Part shown: positions 20,945-33,289 of the stretch, in pieces
How positions within the stretch are numbered: position 1 is the first letter of the stretch
Layout of the letters: each line of letters begins with the position of its first letter
Assembly: GCA_016271365.2 (NCBI GenBank)
Contig: CM028129.1
Span: forward strand, 1,008,257,501-1,008,321,500
DNA length: 64,000 bases
Source: Neoceratodus forsteri
Taxonomy: Eukaryota; Chordata; Ceratodontiformes; Ceratodontidae
Reading direction: 5' to 3'
The notes under the pieces: model-generated
The model's database searches: none
What the model saw: only the letters and a program-made list of their open reading frames with translations
Told to the model about the DNA's origin: nothing
Position numbers and translations under genes: made by a program

Positions 20945-21244
20945 TATTAATATTTCCAGTAGAGAGTTAGCATATTCCATTTATGCCATACCTGTGCATC
21001 CAAAATGGTGAAAAAAATTAATTTCTTGCCATTTGTTGCTGATTATATAAAATCTAAAAGGTATCTTTAAATGAAACACCACTCATTTGGTAAATACTAT
21101 TGTGTTGAACAACTTTTGTGCTTAAAGTACCATGCAATTGTTTTTCCTTTTAAAGCTATTTGAATTTGTTTGTTGCAAAAAGTGAAAAAAAATTTGAATT
21201 TTCTGTTTTTTTGCTAATTATAAAAAGAACTAAAAGGTAGATGT

Positions 21245-22555
21245 AAGTAATAAGCCACGACAGGGTGTGCATTAAAGAATTTTAATGCACGCCCCAGGGG
21301 TGTGCTAAGGCTTATCACACTTATAAAATGGGCCACTATCATAAAATTAGTTTGATGTACTCTGATAGGGATTAAAACTTATGTACTATTTTCAAAAGAG
21401 TGTACAATACATTACCTCTAAAACATCTAAAAACTGAAAAAAGTAGTCCCTATTAATGTATAAAATAAGATATGTCAGCAGTAGGTTAACTAGTACAGTA
21501 CTTTGTAGTAAAAGTATTTATTAGAGTTGGTTGAAAATACTTTCTGTCACATGTAAATTTTATTATATAAATGCACTGTAACATTTGTAAGACATAAGCA
21601 GTGTTTAAAACTTACTTTTCATTACACTGTAGTTATATAGGCTCATTGAAGGCAACCTTCTCTTTATTTTTGTTTTTTTACTTACTGTATGTGCTGTGGT
21701 CTAGTACATAAAAGGAAAACTGCTATAGGATTGAGGTGAAAGGTTAGTAACAACAAAAACCTTTTTTTGTGGACAAGGAGGGTAAATTTTACCTGAAAAC
21801 TCCTATATGATTAAAATGTACATGTTTTTATTAACATTAGTAATGTATTTGGGCACTTTGAGGCTGCCTCTGCCTATTTAACTGTGTTTTCCCAACTTTT
21901 CGTTTTGTTTATACAGTATTACTGTATTGCCTACTTTCTTCATTCTGTTTTTGGTTTTCTATTTTTCCCCTCATTCAAGACATAGAATGTTTATCATGGA
22001 ATACAGGGATTCAAAATTCTGCTCTATTCCAGTTGTAGAATGTTACTCTCCTGACATTCTGTGTACACAGACAACAAAGGCCTGTTTTAGAGCCACAGAC
22101 TCGGTTATCTCACTGTCAGGGTAAACAGAAGAGATTTCCCTGATGAGCAGGTAAAGATAGAAGGGGGATTTTTCACTGTTAGTAAAGAAACAGTAGTAAT
22201 GAAAACTATGAACAATACTTAATGTTTCTAATTTGTTAATGTGTGTAAGGAGAGTGTGATGATCAGGGTAACAACATTTAATTAATTTGTTTTATTTTTT
22301 ATTTAAGGTAGTTTTATTTTTAGGGCTCAGTTGAAGGTTTTTACAGTGTAACGGTAGCAGCCATGTTTGTGATGGAAGACCAGTTCTGGTTGCAGGGGGT
22401 CTGATGGAAGATGGTTCTGGCTGTAGGAGGACTGATTTGTTCATTGTGTGATGTGGTTTAGGACCAGGATGACTGTGCGTATAAACAGATTTAATGTACA
22501 GTCAGCTGATGTCTCTTGGCCAATGAGATTTCTAGATTTTTTTCTTGCCATTTTA
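21245..22555. other. AT-rich centre of the right arm, one short hairpin
   Basis: A hairpin at 21255-21305 (GTGTGCATTAAA facing TTTTAATGCACGC) resembles the hairpin within the 145-bp units. The rest is AT-rich and without recognisable genes. Short tandem similarity (GATGGAAGA...GTTCTGG) occurs near 22370-22430. Confidence 0.4.
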
Positions 22556-22649
22556 TAAATATAAATAAAACACCACTCATTTTGTAGATATTTTTGTGCT
22601 GAGCAAATATGCTCACAGTACCATGCTGTCAATTTTTGTTGTGACGTTA

Positions 22650-23084
22650 CATAGATACATAGACAGTGTCGGCAGATAAGGGCCTATGGCCCACCCAGTC
22701 TGCCCATTTAAGTTTGTAAGTTCAGTTTATGTTTTCCAGGAAGTCTGTTGCCCCTTACCCCTGACCTCCAGAATTCCTTTATGTCTATCCCATGCATTCT
22801 TAAATCCCGTGATTGTTTCAGCCCCCACCACTTCCTCTGGCAGGGTGTTCCACTTGTCCACCACCTGCTCTGTGAAGAAATTCTTCCTCACGTTTCCTCT
22901 GAATCGTCCTCCCTCCAACTTCATCCCATGCCCTCTAGTCCTGGAACATCTTTTTTGCTTAAAAATAGTGCATTCCTGCACCCTGTTCCTCCCTGTAAGA
23001 TACTTGTATGTCTCTATCATATCCCCTCTCTCCCTCCTCTCCTCCAGGGAGTACATGTTCAGTGCCTTCAACCTGTCCTCATAA
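22650..23084 (-). mobile_element. CR1-type LINE, 5'-truncated 3' end
   Basis: The minus strand encodes the last part of a CR1-like ORF2: LNMYSLEERRERGDMIETYK, KRCSRTRGHGMKLEGGRF and GNVRKNFFTEQVVDKWNTLP, ending with the FKNAWDRHKG block. It is followed by a 3' end with the GGCAGATAAGG-type stretch and TCTATGT octamer-like repeats. The insertion is flanked by a GACGTTA duplication (22643-22649 and 23085-23091). It lies in the right arm of the TTAA-flanked element. Non-functional fragment. Confidence 0.88.
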
Positions 23085-23520
23085 GACGTTATTTGCACTT
23101 TTTTTTTGAAAAGTGACAATTGAATTTGCTGCCGCTTTTTTGCTGTTGTCTTTTAAAAACTAAAAGGTATCTATAAATGAAATACCACTCACTTTGTAGA
23201 TATTTTTGTGCTGAACAACTTTTTTGCTTACAAGTACCATTCTCTCATTTTTCATTTTAGTTATTCGCATTTGAATATGGTTAATAAAGCTAGAATACAT
23301 CTGCACAGCTGGCATCTCTCTCATGATTGACATCATCAAAGCAGCCATCTTAGAATTCTTAGAACAGGAATTTTGAACTAGGAGAGGCTGTGTTTACAAT
23401 TTTCAAATGCTATGAAACTGTATTTATACTACAATAAATGCAGTTTCATCGTAAATATAAACAGCCTCTCCTTTACAAGCCTGTGGCGTCATTTAAAAAC
23501 AATGTGTAAAAAGATGGTTT

Positions 23521-23710
23521 CTCACCCTAGGAGCCCTTTAGCATCAGTAACACATACAGCTAGTTGGCTGGGTACAGCGGCCCCGGAGGTGCAGCCTTAG
23601 ATAATGAGCTTAGGGAATTAGCCAATCAGTTTAGAAGGGGAGTATGCAGATAGGGGACTGCCTGAAGTACTTCAGAATTTTTTCTCCGCTGACTGAACAA
23701 CACTTCCCTG
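23521..23710 (+). repeat. DIRS-G left inverted terminal repeat
   Basis: TTTAGCATCAGTAACACATA, AGCTAGTTGGCTGGGT, then TTAGATAATGAGCTTAGGGA and ATTAGCCAATCAG are complementary to 60150-60300. Confidence 0.87.
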
Positions 23711-24049
23711 AGGTGTGTCTCAACATTCCTTGTTAGGAGCCTATTTCTGCTTTTCCCAGGAAAGTTTTTCTCACAAACTTATTTTTGTAGTGTGCTGAGT
23801 TTATTTTGTGGGATTTTTAGCAGTTCCCCTCTGTTCACGGGAACGACTATTTTCGGTCGGTTCCGCAGTTCCCCTGCTGTATTTTTATTTTATTTTAATC
23901 GCATCTACGTATATTTGACAGTGCCTTCTGTTTTAATCACGGTTCCCATTGTCTTGCGGGAACCGACTATTTTTCACTACTTTTTACTTCAGTAAATGTT
24001 GTTCCATACCGCGAGGGAACCAACCTTTTTCTTCTACATTCTAACAATA

Positions 24050-25198
24050 GATTACAGGATTCTTTGTATTTTGGCGTATCAGAGATCCCAGGAGAAAAAG
24101 AGTACTGGACTTACAGGCTTTAAAAATTGTCAACTGTCATAGGATTTTGGCTAAAGCAAATTCTCACAACCTGTGCCTTAAGTGCTTGGTTCCAGATCAC
24201 ACTTGCTCTCTTTGCACCAAATTTTGTAAGAAAACTTTGAGAAATAGTATAGAGAGACTAAAAATATTCATACCTGAGGAAAATTCTAAGGCTAACGATG
24301 AGGGTCCTCAAAAAATAAAAATAACAATTCAAACGGGTGCTGATGAGGCATCCAAACCCCAGCCAAGAAAAGGAGGTGCCTAAGGAAAAGCTTCCAAAGT
24401 GGCTGCTGAAGTTCTTTTAAACCCCAAAAATAGCAAAGGCACTCTGATGAAGTGTCTATCAAAAAGGAAGGCTGAAGCTACAGATGAGGTGGCTAAAAAG
24501 AATTTTAAGAGTAAAATGCTCCTGTTCCTCCTGGGAAAGCCTATAGTGAGACGACTGGTAGCAAAAAGCACAAAGAAAAAACTAAGCATACACAGCGACA
24601 GTCCAGCAGCGAACCTGATTTTTCTCAGGCACTCCCTTCTGTGGAAGACATGGTAAAAGCCTGGCGCGTTTTCCAGACCCTACAAAGCACGGGGTCTGTG
24701 TTTTCTGGTAGTTCTGCTGGTAAACACTCTTCCACAGTTCTCACTGCAGGGGACTGTGAGGGTGATGAAGAAGAGGAAGAACATGATTATGATGCACCAG
24801 ACATGCATTCAGAGGGCCTAGAACCAGATGTGTCCCCTGACCCTCATCTGGGGACTTCCCCTGCTGACCAGGAGGATCCCTTCTCTATGCATACTTTTAT
24901 TCAGAATATGCTAGACACCCTGGACCGCCCGACCCAGGAGACCAACCAGGATGATGAGGACCAAGATTACAGGTAGATACAAGGTCTTCCACCTCCCAAG
25001 AGATTGGTCTTGCCTATTTATAATGCTTTCAGAAAAAATACAGTGAAGCTGCTTCAAATCCCCACTTCCCTAGCAGTGGTTGACAAGCACTGTGACAAAA
25101 AATACCAATTTTCTAAAAATGACACTGAGTTCCTGTCTTTACACCCCAGCCATGAAAGTATTGTACAGCAGGTAGCATGTGAAAAAACTTGTCTCTTT
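24050..25198 (+). pseudogene. DIRS-G gag, 5' part
   Basis: A zinc-binding stretch NLCLKCLVPDHTCSLCTKFC (about 24165-24225) corresponds to the second half of the Gag zinc module of the other families. Lysine-rich sequence follows to a stop at 24383, then (other frames) an acidic stretch GDEEEEEHDYDAPD near 24765 and the LPIYNAFRKNTVKLLQ block near 25015, equivalent to the PESRRL region of B. The gene runs to 25198, where DIRS-C begins in the middle of the codons for the HPPDKDSRK block. The start codon could not be fixed. There are several stops. Confidence 0.78.
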
Positions 25199-25410
25199 CA
25201 AACCCCAGGAAGTATTACTGTATTCTGACAAATGCAGTTAGCCCTTCCAGTTGAACTGCCCCAGAGATGAGTTAAAAGCCTATATGCTAATGGTGGAATG
25301 TTCAATAGGCTTGAGCTCAGTTTTCAAACCATTGTCCCTGATACATTCTATGTAACTGCCAGATTCTTTACTCTGCCTGCTTGTGAAGTCACCTCAGAGA
25401 TTTCTCCATG
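25199..25410 (+). repeat. DIRS-C left inverted terminal repeat
   Basis: TACTGTATTCTGACAAATGC, AGTTAGCCCTTCCAG and CTTGAGCTCAGTTTTCAAAC are complementary to 46195-46345 of the right end. Confidence 0.88.
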
Positions 25411-25756
25411 GCTTTTCAGTTGAAGTATAAGTTTTGTGGTTTTTTTATAACCATTTTATTTTAATTTTCAAACCTCTCTCCTTCAGTTACAGGTTAGACT
25501 AGACTAGGTTTCCTTCTTTCCGGTAAGTTTTTCGGTTTGGAATCGGTTTTCACAACCGGGAGGAAACCAAAGATTTTTTCTTATCTTTTGAGGTAAACAT
25601 TTCTAGTTGTCTTTGTATTTTCTCATTTTAAGGACTGGTAGATTTTGGTTAAAGTGTTTTTCACATTTTTTTCCCTCGGCTGCTGACCACATATCTTCTC
25701 TTATCCGGGTCTAAACTGCCCACTGTGGATAAGTGTTAAAAACTTCTTTCCCGGTT

Positions 25757-26803
25757 ATGTCACAGAAACCCAAGAAAATAACTGGTCCCACTGGATTGCA
25801 ACATTGTACCAAGTGTGGTGAACCTTTTGCTAAGGCTGATCCACATCTGATTTGTGTAGTCTGCCTTGGGTTTGACCACCTTTAGGCAGATTGCGAAACC
25901 TGTAAAAATTTCCCTCAGTCTATACTGGATAGATGACTTAACAGATTACAGGAGAAAATGGCTGAGAAATCAACTGACACAGAAGGTTGGTCCAGTTCCA
26001 CCATTTAAGATAAACCAGTGGAACCGGAGGGGGTGCCCTCTGACTAGGGTGACACCTCCACTGGGAAAAGAACTGTTGATACGGGCCTTGAAACGCCTGC
26101 AGCAAAAAGGAAAAACAGCCGGTTCGGAACCGCAGAAACTTGCGGTTGCGGTTCCAACCTCTGAGGAAATAGTGAAAGCCATTAGAATTATCCGCTCTCT
26201 TCAGACCAGTTGAGGCGAACCGGGTCACCGTGTAATGGCTCAAACACTGGGTACTTCACTTCCCTCCAGTTCATTTGAGCCTGAGCCTTTATATGAATAG
26301 AAGTGGGAAGTGGAGGAGGAAGATTTTGGTGAGCCCATTGAACCTGAGGTCTCACCAGACCACTTGGTTGCTGAGTCCTCTAATCGTTCCTCTGGGGACC
26401 CTGCTTCCCACTATGCCTTTACGAAATAGATAGCGGAGCTTTGGAGCTGCCTGCTCAGGAAGCTTCTGAGGAGGATGAAGAGCCGGATTATGTTGAGATG
26501 ATGGATGTGCCTACTTACAAGAGACTTCTGATACCCATCCACAAGTCCCTAAAAAGGCAGACCATGAAAGTTCTGTACATCTCAACACCTATACCTGCTG
26601 TAGATAAAGTAGACAGGAGGTACTTCCTGGCTGGTAATAGCACTGACTTTTTATTTAGCCACTGCAGTCATGAGGTGGTGGTTCAGGCTGCTGCTTATGA
26701 AAAAGCAGGCATCCTCTTGGCTTCGCATCCTCTCGAAAAGGACTCCAGAAAAATGGATTCTCTGGTTAAGAAGGGGGTACCTGGGGGCTTCCCTGTGTGC
26801 AAG
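25757..26803 (+). pseudogene. DIRS-C gag, 5' part
   Basis: The ATG at 25757 gives MSQKPKKITGPTGLQHC, equal to the MSEKPK start of D and I. The zinc module follows (HCTKCGEPFAKADPHLIC, VVCLGFDHL) with a stop in it, and further stops and frame changes occur to 26410. The block DEEPDYVEMMDVPTYKRLLI (about 26475-26535), then VDRRYFLAGNSTDFLFSHCS and HPLEKDSRKMDS are in one frame (to about 26770). At 26803 the CR1 insertion begins in the codons for ASLCARQASYMA; the gene resumes at 32718. Confidence 0.86.
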
Positions 26804-27191
26804 AAACAGAAGTCCAGAACTACAGATTTTTTACTAATTTCCCTCCCTTCCACCCAAAGCCAGGTCTAGTTTTATAGCCACTGAATTTGACTGACAGCAG
26901 GAACTTCCTGTTTGGCAGTAGGAAGGGAAGGATCACTGAGAAACATTAGTTTCAGCAACCTTGAAGGAACCTAAAAAAAAAAAAAAACCTCTTTACCCCG
27001 GCTGCTGGAGGTCTGAATCCAATCACGGGGGAAGGAGACTGCTGAAGACTACAGAAAGTTCCTGTCCCAGAACAGGAAGGGTGAGAGTTGTAAGGGCACA
27101 TAGGCAGTAGGAAAGTAAGTGTAAAAATACATAGAGGGAGGAGACAATAAGCATACAAAGCAACAGGAGAGGGGACACAAAATAAGTCAAG

Positions 27192-28170
27192 ATGGGAGTG
27201 GTGCAGTGCAATGGCTGTGGAGCAGCAGTGTTCCAGGAGACATTCTGGAAACTGCAATGCTGCCCTGTTTGCAGGCACCTCTCTGGTCTGAGGGAGGAGG
27301 TTGCCCGTCTCCAGGCTCACCTGGCTAGGATTCGTGAAACCTCTTCCCCCACCCAGGGTCCACCAGAGCCACCACCGTTACCTCAGAGGTTGCCAAGAAA
27401 GAGGAGCGGTTGGACCGAGGTGGGCTCAGGGAGGGAGAGGGTGGTGGAACGGAGGTGCATCCCTCCAGTTGTAGCTCTCCACAATTCATATGCTGTTCTG
27501 GCAAAGAGTGGTTCCTCTATGGAGGCACCTGCAGTGGAGACCAAGGAGGATGCTGGGAATCTCCACAAAGGAGACCCACAGGAGGGTGGCACGAGAACCC
27601 ACAGGGGAAGGAAACAACTCCTGGTGGGGGACCCAATCATTAGGGGGGGTAGAAGTGGGGAAGGAAGGGGATAGGGAGGTATGTTGCCTGCCTGCCTGAT
27701 GCCACGGCTTGGAGGGACAGGAAGTGAATCCTCAGGATCATGGGAGCAGCTGCACGAGGGAGGGAGCTGGATGTCATTGTCCACCTAGGGACAAATGACC
27801 TGGCTTTAAATGGGATCAGAGCGCTGCAAGAGGAGTTTGTGGAATTGGGGAGGGCCTTAGACAAGTAGCATGTATGGTAACCTTCTCGGAGGTGCTGCCT
27901 GTCTATGGCAAGGATGATGCTAGGGTATTCCGCACTAGGATTCAATGAATGGTTGAAAAACTGGTGTGGAGCTCAGGGTTTGGCTTCATTGGGACTGGGG
28001 AGCCACCTGAAGGGATGCAGGCTTATACTGGCGATGATCTGCATCTGTCAGGAGGTCCAGGATCCTAGGTGGCAGTTTAAATGCTTCATTGGCAAGCATT
28101 TAAGCCAGCCAAGGGGGGAGGCACTGAAAAGGAGCAGGGAAATCCCCGCCTTCTCTCACAAAGCGCAGTA
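27192..28170 (+). pseudogene. CR1 ORF1 with zinc finger and esterase-like domain
   Basis: The ATG at 27192 opens 160 codons. It begins with a Cys-rich finger (CNGCGAAVF, LQCCPVCRHLSGL) and a Leu-rich helix (LREEVARLQAHLARIRET). Near the end it has RKQLLVGDPIIRG, which is the first block of the SGNH/GDSL-type esterase domain known in CR1 ORF1; the catalytic serine position reads proline (GDP rather than GDS). After a stop at 27674, VHLGTNDLALNG near 27780-27815 continues the domain. Several stops follow to 28170. Inactive remnant. Confidence 0.8.
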
Positions 28171-28399
28171 GTTAGAGAGGTAACACCAAGGCAGAGAAGT
28201 CAGTAGGGAGCAGGACAGAGATAAATGCAGAAAAAGGTGTTAAGGACAGGGATGGGGCTAAAAGGGGTAAGGCCATAAAAAATAAATGGAAGGTGATGAT
28301 TACCATTGACCGTAGTCTGTGCAACAAGCTCCCTGAACTAGTGGCCGGAAACGTGGTACACAGAGAACCAAGAGTGGGAAGTCAACATACCAAGATACA

Positions 28400-31000
28400 C
28401 GGTCTACAGGAGGGACAGGGTGGGTAAAAGAGGAGGAGGAGTAGCTCTCTATATAAGGGAAGGGATTAAAGCAACAGAACTAAAGAATAAACAGGAAGTT
28501 GATGAGTCACTATGGGTCACCCTGGAGACAGGAAATGACCCCACAATCCACATGGGGGTTGTGTACAGACCCTCATATCAGGGGAAGGAAATGGACAATG
28601 AAATGATAGAAGACATCCTTAAAATGGCAGAAAAAGGGGAGATAATGTTGATGGGGGACCTGAATATGCCAGATGTTAACAGGAGTATCTTTGCTGCAGG
28701 CACATCCAAGAGCAGGGTCATTCTTGATGCCCTGCAGGGGGCATGCCTCAGACAGCTAGTGTTGGAACCCACTCGGGAGGGAGCAATCTTAGACCCGGTA
28801 CACTCAAATGGGGAAGGAGAAAGGATCTTAGATTTAGAAGTGGGTAGCAATCTGGGAACAAGTGACCACCAAGCAGTGTGGTTCACAATAAACACAGCCA
28901 TAGAGTCAGGCCATACAAAAACAAGAGTATTGGACTTTAGGAAGGCTGACTTTGGGAAAATGAGAGAATGCCTTAGAAAAGCACTAGCAAATGGGCAAGA
29001 AGGAAGGGTGGAGGAACAATGGGGAATAATCAAAACAGCCATCGCAGAGGCAACAAGCCTTTGTGTGAAGCAAATCAATAAAACAAAATGAAGGAAAAAA
29101 ACACTATGGTTCTCAAAAGAGGTGGCAGGGACGGTTAAGGAAAAAAGGATAGCATTCAGGAAATATAAGGAAACACAGAAGGAGCAGGACAGAGAACTTT
29201 ATCGGTTAAAGCAGAAGGAGGCAGGGAAGGCAGTCAGAATAGCAAAGGCACAAACTAAGGAAAAGATAGCCAACTCTGTTAAGAAGGGGGATAAAACCTT
29301 TTATAGGTACATTAGGGAGCGAAGAAAGACCAAGGGAGGGATACAGAGACTTAATAAAGGGGAGGGAATGTGGGCAGAAGGTGACAGTAAAAAGCAGGGA
29401 TACTGAATGAATATTTCTGCTCAGTATTCACAACAGATGAGGAGGGGGAGGTGCCCTCACTCTTGATAGGGGGGTCGATCCCAGTCCTTTCACAGAAGAA
29501 AGGGTTCTGCAAGAACTCCTAAAACTGAAGGTGGACAAAGCAATGGGTCCTGATGGAATTCACCCCAGAATTCTAAAAGAATTAAGGAAGGAACTAGTAA
29601 AACCACTGGCTACTCTTTTAATAAATCATGGGAGGATGGTGTGGTACCGAGGACTGGAGGAAGGCAGTTGATTCCCCTTCACAAAAGTGGGACCAAGACA
29701 GAGGCAGGAAACTACAGACCTGTCAGTCTGACCTCTGTGGTAGGAAAGTGATGAGTCACTTCTGAAGGAAAGAATAGTTGAGCACCTAGAGGTCAGTGGA
29801 GCACAGGATCCAAGGCAGCATGGTTTCACAGCGGAAGGTCATGTCAGACGAATCTAATAGATTTCTTGACTGGGTGACCAAAGTAGTAGACCAGGAGGGC
29901 TGTGGACATAGCCTACCTAGACTTTAGCAAGGCATTTGACACAGTCCCACACAAAGATTATTAGTCAAATTAACCAGCCTGGGAGTGGGTCCCAGGGTGG
30001 TAGCCTGGGTAAAACATTGGCTGGACAACAGGACACAGAAGGTAATTGTAAATGGAGTCCACTCTGAAGAAAGGGCGGTTAGTGGGTACCGCTGAGGTTC
30101 AATATTGGGTCCAGTCCTTTTAATGTCTTCATCAGTGACATTGCAGAGGACTGGAAGGAAAAGTATGCCTTTTGCAGATGACACAAAGATCTGCAACAGG
30201 GTCGTATACACAAGGAGGCGTGGAAAGGATGAAAAGGGACTTGCAGGTTGGAGGAATGGTCACAGACATATGGCAGCTTAGGATTCTAATGCAAAAAGTG
30301 TAATAATGCACCTGGGAAACAAGAACCCAGGGAAGAATACACAGGGTGGGAGGTAGTAACAACAACAAAACAGGAAAGGGACCTGGGGTAATCATATCAG
30401 ATGACCTTAAGGTTAGCAAGCAATGTGAGAAGGCAGTAGGAGGCTGGGGTATACTGGGATGTATAGGAGAGGCATCAGCAGCAGAAAACAGGAAGTTGTT
30501 ATCCCTCTCTACAGACAGTTGGTGAGACCCCATCTGGAATACTGTGTCCAGTTCTGGAGACCCCATCTCCGCAAGGACATAGACAGGATAGAGGCAGTCC
30601 AGAGGAGGGCAACTAAAATGGTGCAGGGTCAGCAAGAGAAGCCGTAAGAGGAGAGACTGAAGGAGCTTAATATGTATACCCTTGAGGAAAGAAGGGAGGG
30701 GGGGACATGATAGAAACTTTCAAGTACCTCAAGGGAATCAACAAAGTCCAAGAGGGTAGCATCTTTCAGAAAAAGAGACTTGCAAGAACAAGGGGACACA
30801 ATTTAAAGCTAGAAGGAGGGCGGTTCAGGGGCAATGTGAGGAAGTATTATTTCACAGAGAGGGGTGGATGCATGGAACAGCCTTCCTGAGGAAGTTTGGG
30901 GTCTAAAACTGTGGGAGAATTCAAGAATGCATGGGACAGACATAAGGCAATTCTTGTGGGGGAAAGGAAGATATAGGCTGTTGGTTAACTAGGATCTGCG
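28400..31000 (+). pseudogene. CR1 ORF2, endonuclease and reverse transcriptase
   Basis: An open frame at 28420-29091 encodes much of an apurinic-like endonuclease: GGGVALYIREGIKA, MGVVYRPSY, IMLMGDLNMPDVN (residues near 90) and GTSDHQAVWF near residue 145, the conserved His-containing end block. RT follows in pieces: RRKTKGGIQRL near 29325, GNYRPVSLTSVV near 29710, AYLDFSKAFDTVPH near 29915 (motif A aspartate kept), and the tail LVRPHLEYCVQFWRPHLRKD (30520) and KRLARTRGHNLKLEGG (30775). Many indels and stops separate these. It is dead. Confidence 0.85.
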
Positions 31001-31078
31001 GCCTATCCTGTAGGTAGGGAAATGGGCAGACTAGATGGGCCTAGCGGTCCTTATCTGCCGTCAAAGTCTATGTTTCTA

Positions 31079-32717
31079 AACCAGGCAAGGGAGAAACTCT
31101 GAATAGGGGGATCGATACCAGTCCATTCACAGAAGAAAGGGTTTTGAAAGAACTCTTGAAACTGAGGGTGGACAGAGCAATGGGGCCTGATGAGATTCAC
31201 CCAAGAATACTAAAAGAACTAAGGGTAGAACTAGTAACACCACTGACTACTCTCTTTAACAAATCATGAGAGGATGGAGTGGTACCTGAGGACTGGAGAA
31301 GGGCAAATGTGATTCCACTTCACAAAAGTGGGAGCAGGGCAGAGGCAGGAAACTACAGACCAGTTAGTTTGACTTCAGTGGTAGGGAAAATGATGGAATC
31401 ACTTCTAGAGGAAGAATTGTTGAGTACCTAGAGGCCAGTGGGGCACAGGACCCAAGGCAGCATGGTTTTACAGCAGAAGGTCATATCAGATGAACCTAAT
31501 AGATTTCTTTGACTGGGTGGCAAAAGTAGTAGAACTGGGAGGCTGTGGATATGGTCTACCTCGTATCGTCTGTCGCTCAAAGATTAATATATGTTAGCCA
31601 GCTCTTGAGGGTCCAAGGTGGTAGCCTGGATAAAAAAACTGGCTGGACAACAGGACGCAAAAGGTAATAGTAAACGGAGTCCGCAGTGAAGAAAGGAGGG
31701 TAACTAGCGGGGTACCGCAGGGTTCGGTACTGGGACTGGTCCTCTTTAATATCTTTATAAGTGACGTTGGCACCTGGCAGGAAAGGTTTGCCTCTTTGCA
31801 GATGACACAAAGATCTGCAACAGGGTTGATGCACAAGGTGGGGTGGAAAGAATGAAAAGGGACTTGGCAAGGTTGGAGGAATGGTCAAATACGTGGCAGC
31901 TCAGATTCAGTGCAAAGAAGTGCAAGGTAATGCATCTGGGAAACAAAAACCCAGGGGAAGAGTACACAGTGGGGGGCGAGTTAATAACAAAAATGGAAAG
32001 AGACCTAGGAGTAATTATATCAGATGACCTAAAGGTGGGCAAGCAACTTGAGAAGGCAGTAAGGGGGGCTGGGGGGATATTGGGATGCATAGGGAGAGGC
32101 ATCAACAGTGGAAAACAGGAAGTTATCATCCCTCTCTACAGACAGTTAGTGAGACCCCATCTGGAGTACTGCGTGCAATTCTGGAGACCCCATCTCCGCA
32201 AAAACATAGACAGAGTGGAGGCTGTTCAGAGGAGGGCAACCAAAATGGTGCAAGGTGTGCACCAGAAGACATACGGGGAGAGAGACTAAAGCAGCTTAAT
32301 ATGTATACCCTTGAGGAAAGGAGGGACATGATAGAAACTTTCAAGTATCTCAAGGGAATTAACAAGGTACAAGAGGGTAGCATCTTTCAGAAGAAGAGAT
32401 GTGCAAGAACAAGGGGGCACAATTTGAAGGTAGAGGGGGGACGGCTCAGAGGTAATGTTAGAAAGTATTTTTTCACAGAGAGTTGTGGATGCATGGAACA
32501 GCCTTCCTGAGGAGGTTGTGGAGTCAGGAACAGTGGGAGAATTCAAGAATGTATGGGACAGACATAAGGCAATTTTAGTGGGGGGCAGGAGGAAGTGAGC
32601 TGTTGATTAACTAGAATCTGCAGCTTATCTATCAGGTAGGGAAATGGGCAGACTGGGTAGGCCAAGCGGTCCTTATCTGCTGTCAAATTCTATGTTTCTA
32701 TGTTTCTCTGTTTCTGT
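31079..32717 (+). mobile_element. second CR1 copy, 5'-truncated
   Basis: It starts inside RT, at the place equal to about 29450 of the first copy, and runs to the same 3' end (TCTATGTTTCTATGTTTC tail at 32690). An open stretch at 31843-32289 encodes KRDLARLEEWSNTWQLRFSA, KCKVMHLGNKNPGEEYTVGG and LVRPHLEYCVQFWRPHLRKN. Frames upstream are broken. Arrangement suggests insertion at or near the tail of the first copy. Confidence 0.83.
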
Positions 32718-33250
32718 AAGGCAAGCCTCTTATATGGCCTTTGTTTCCAGGTACCAGAAGTCCTTGTGGGAATCCGTCTAAGAAATGGGCAGCAAGGCGT
32801 CTCCTCAACTGGCAGCTGACCTGGAAGAGCTTGCAAAGAACGGAATGTAAGCAGCTAAATTACCAGTTCCACATGTCTGTAGATGCTAATGACAGTGCTT
32901 CCAGAGTCATGGCCACTGCTGTATCTCGGAGGAGGTTTGCATGGTTAAGATGCACTAATCTCTCACAGGACACCCAAATTAAGGTCCTGGATTTTCCCCT
33001 GGTGCAGAATTCTCTCTTTGGGGATCAGACAGAGGCATACATGAAAAAGATCGACGAATACAGAGTGGGCATACAAGAGTGCTGCAGCCAAGGAGAAGGC
33101 TGCCACTCCTCAAAGACAGCAAAGGGGAGGCAGGGACAGACCCTATCAAAGGTCTTTTTATCAGGCCTAGGCCTTCCCTGCTTACCAGCAGCAAATAGGC
33201 TGCTTCAGGGGTTGAGGGAGAAGAGGTGCTGTCTGTGCGGAACCTAACCG
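32718..33250 (+). pseudogene. DIRS-C gag, 3' part
   Basis: The gene resumes after the CR1 pair with ASYMAFVSRYQKS, then QLNYQFHMSVDANDSASRVM, ATAVSRRRFAWLRCTNLSQD and FPLVQNSLFGDQTEAYMKKI, the conserved Gag C-terminal block. It ends in an Arg/Gln-rich region. A stop and frame change occurs near 32780. RT follows directly. Confidence 0.85.
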
Positions 33251-33289
33251 TCAGCCCAAGACCCCTGCCAAAAAGACCCCCTGAAGTGA

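Larger units (their letters stand above)
26804..31078 (+). mobile_element. CR1-type LINE, near full length, decayed
   Basis: This copy carries a 5' leader, ORF1, ORF2 (endonuclease and reverse transcriptase) and the CR1-type 3' end (GGTCCTTATCTGCCGTCAAA, then TCTATGTTTCTA octamer-like tail). It lies in DIRS-C gag. Target duplication is short or ambiguous (AAG at both sides). A second, 5'-truncated copy of the same family follows directly at 31079. Confidence 0.87.

Noticed and set aside
28420..29091. Host endonuclease gene
   Set aside because: The frame is the endonuclease part of CR1 ORF2, followed by LINE RT and a CR1 3' end.
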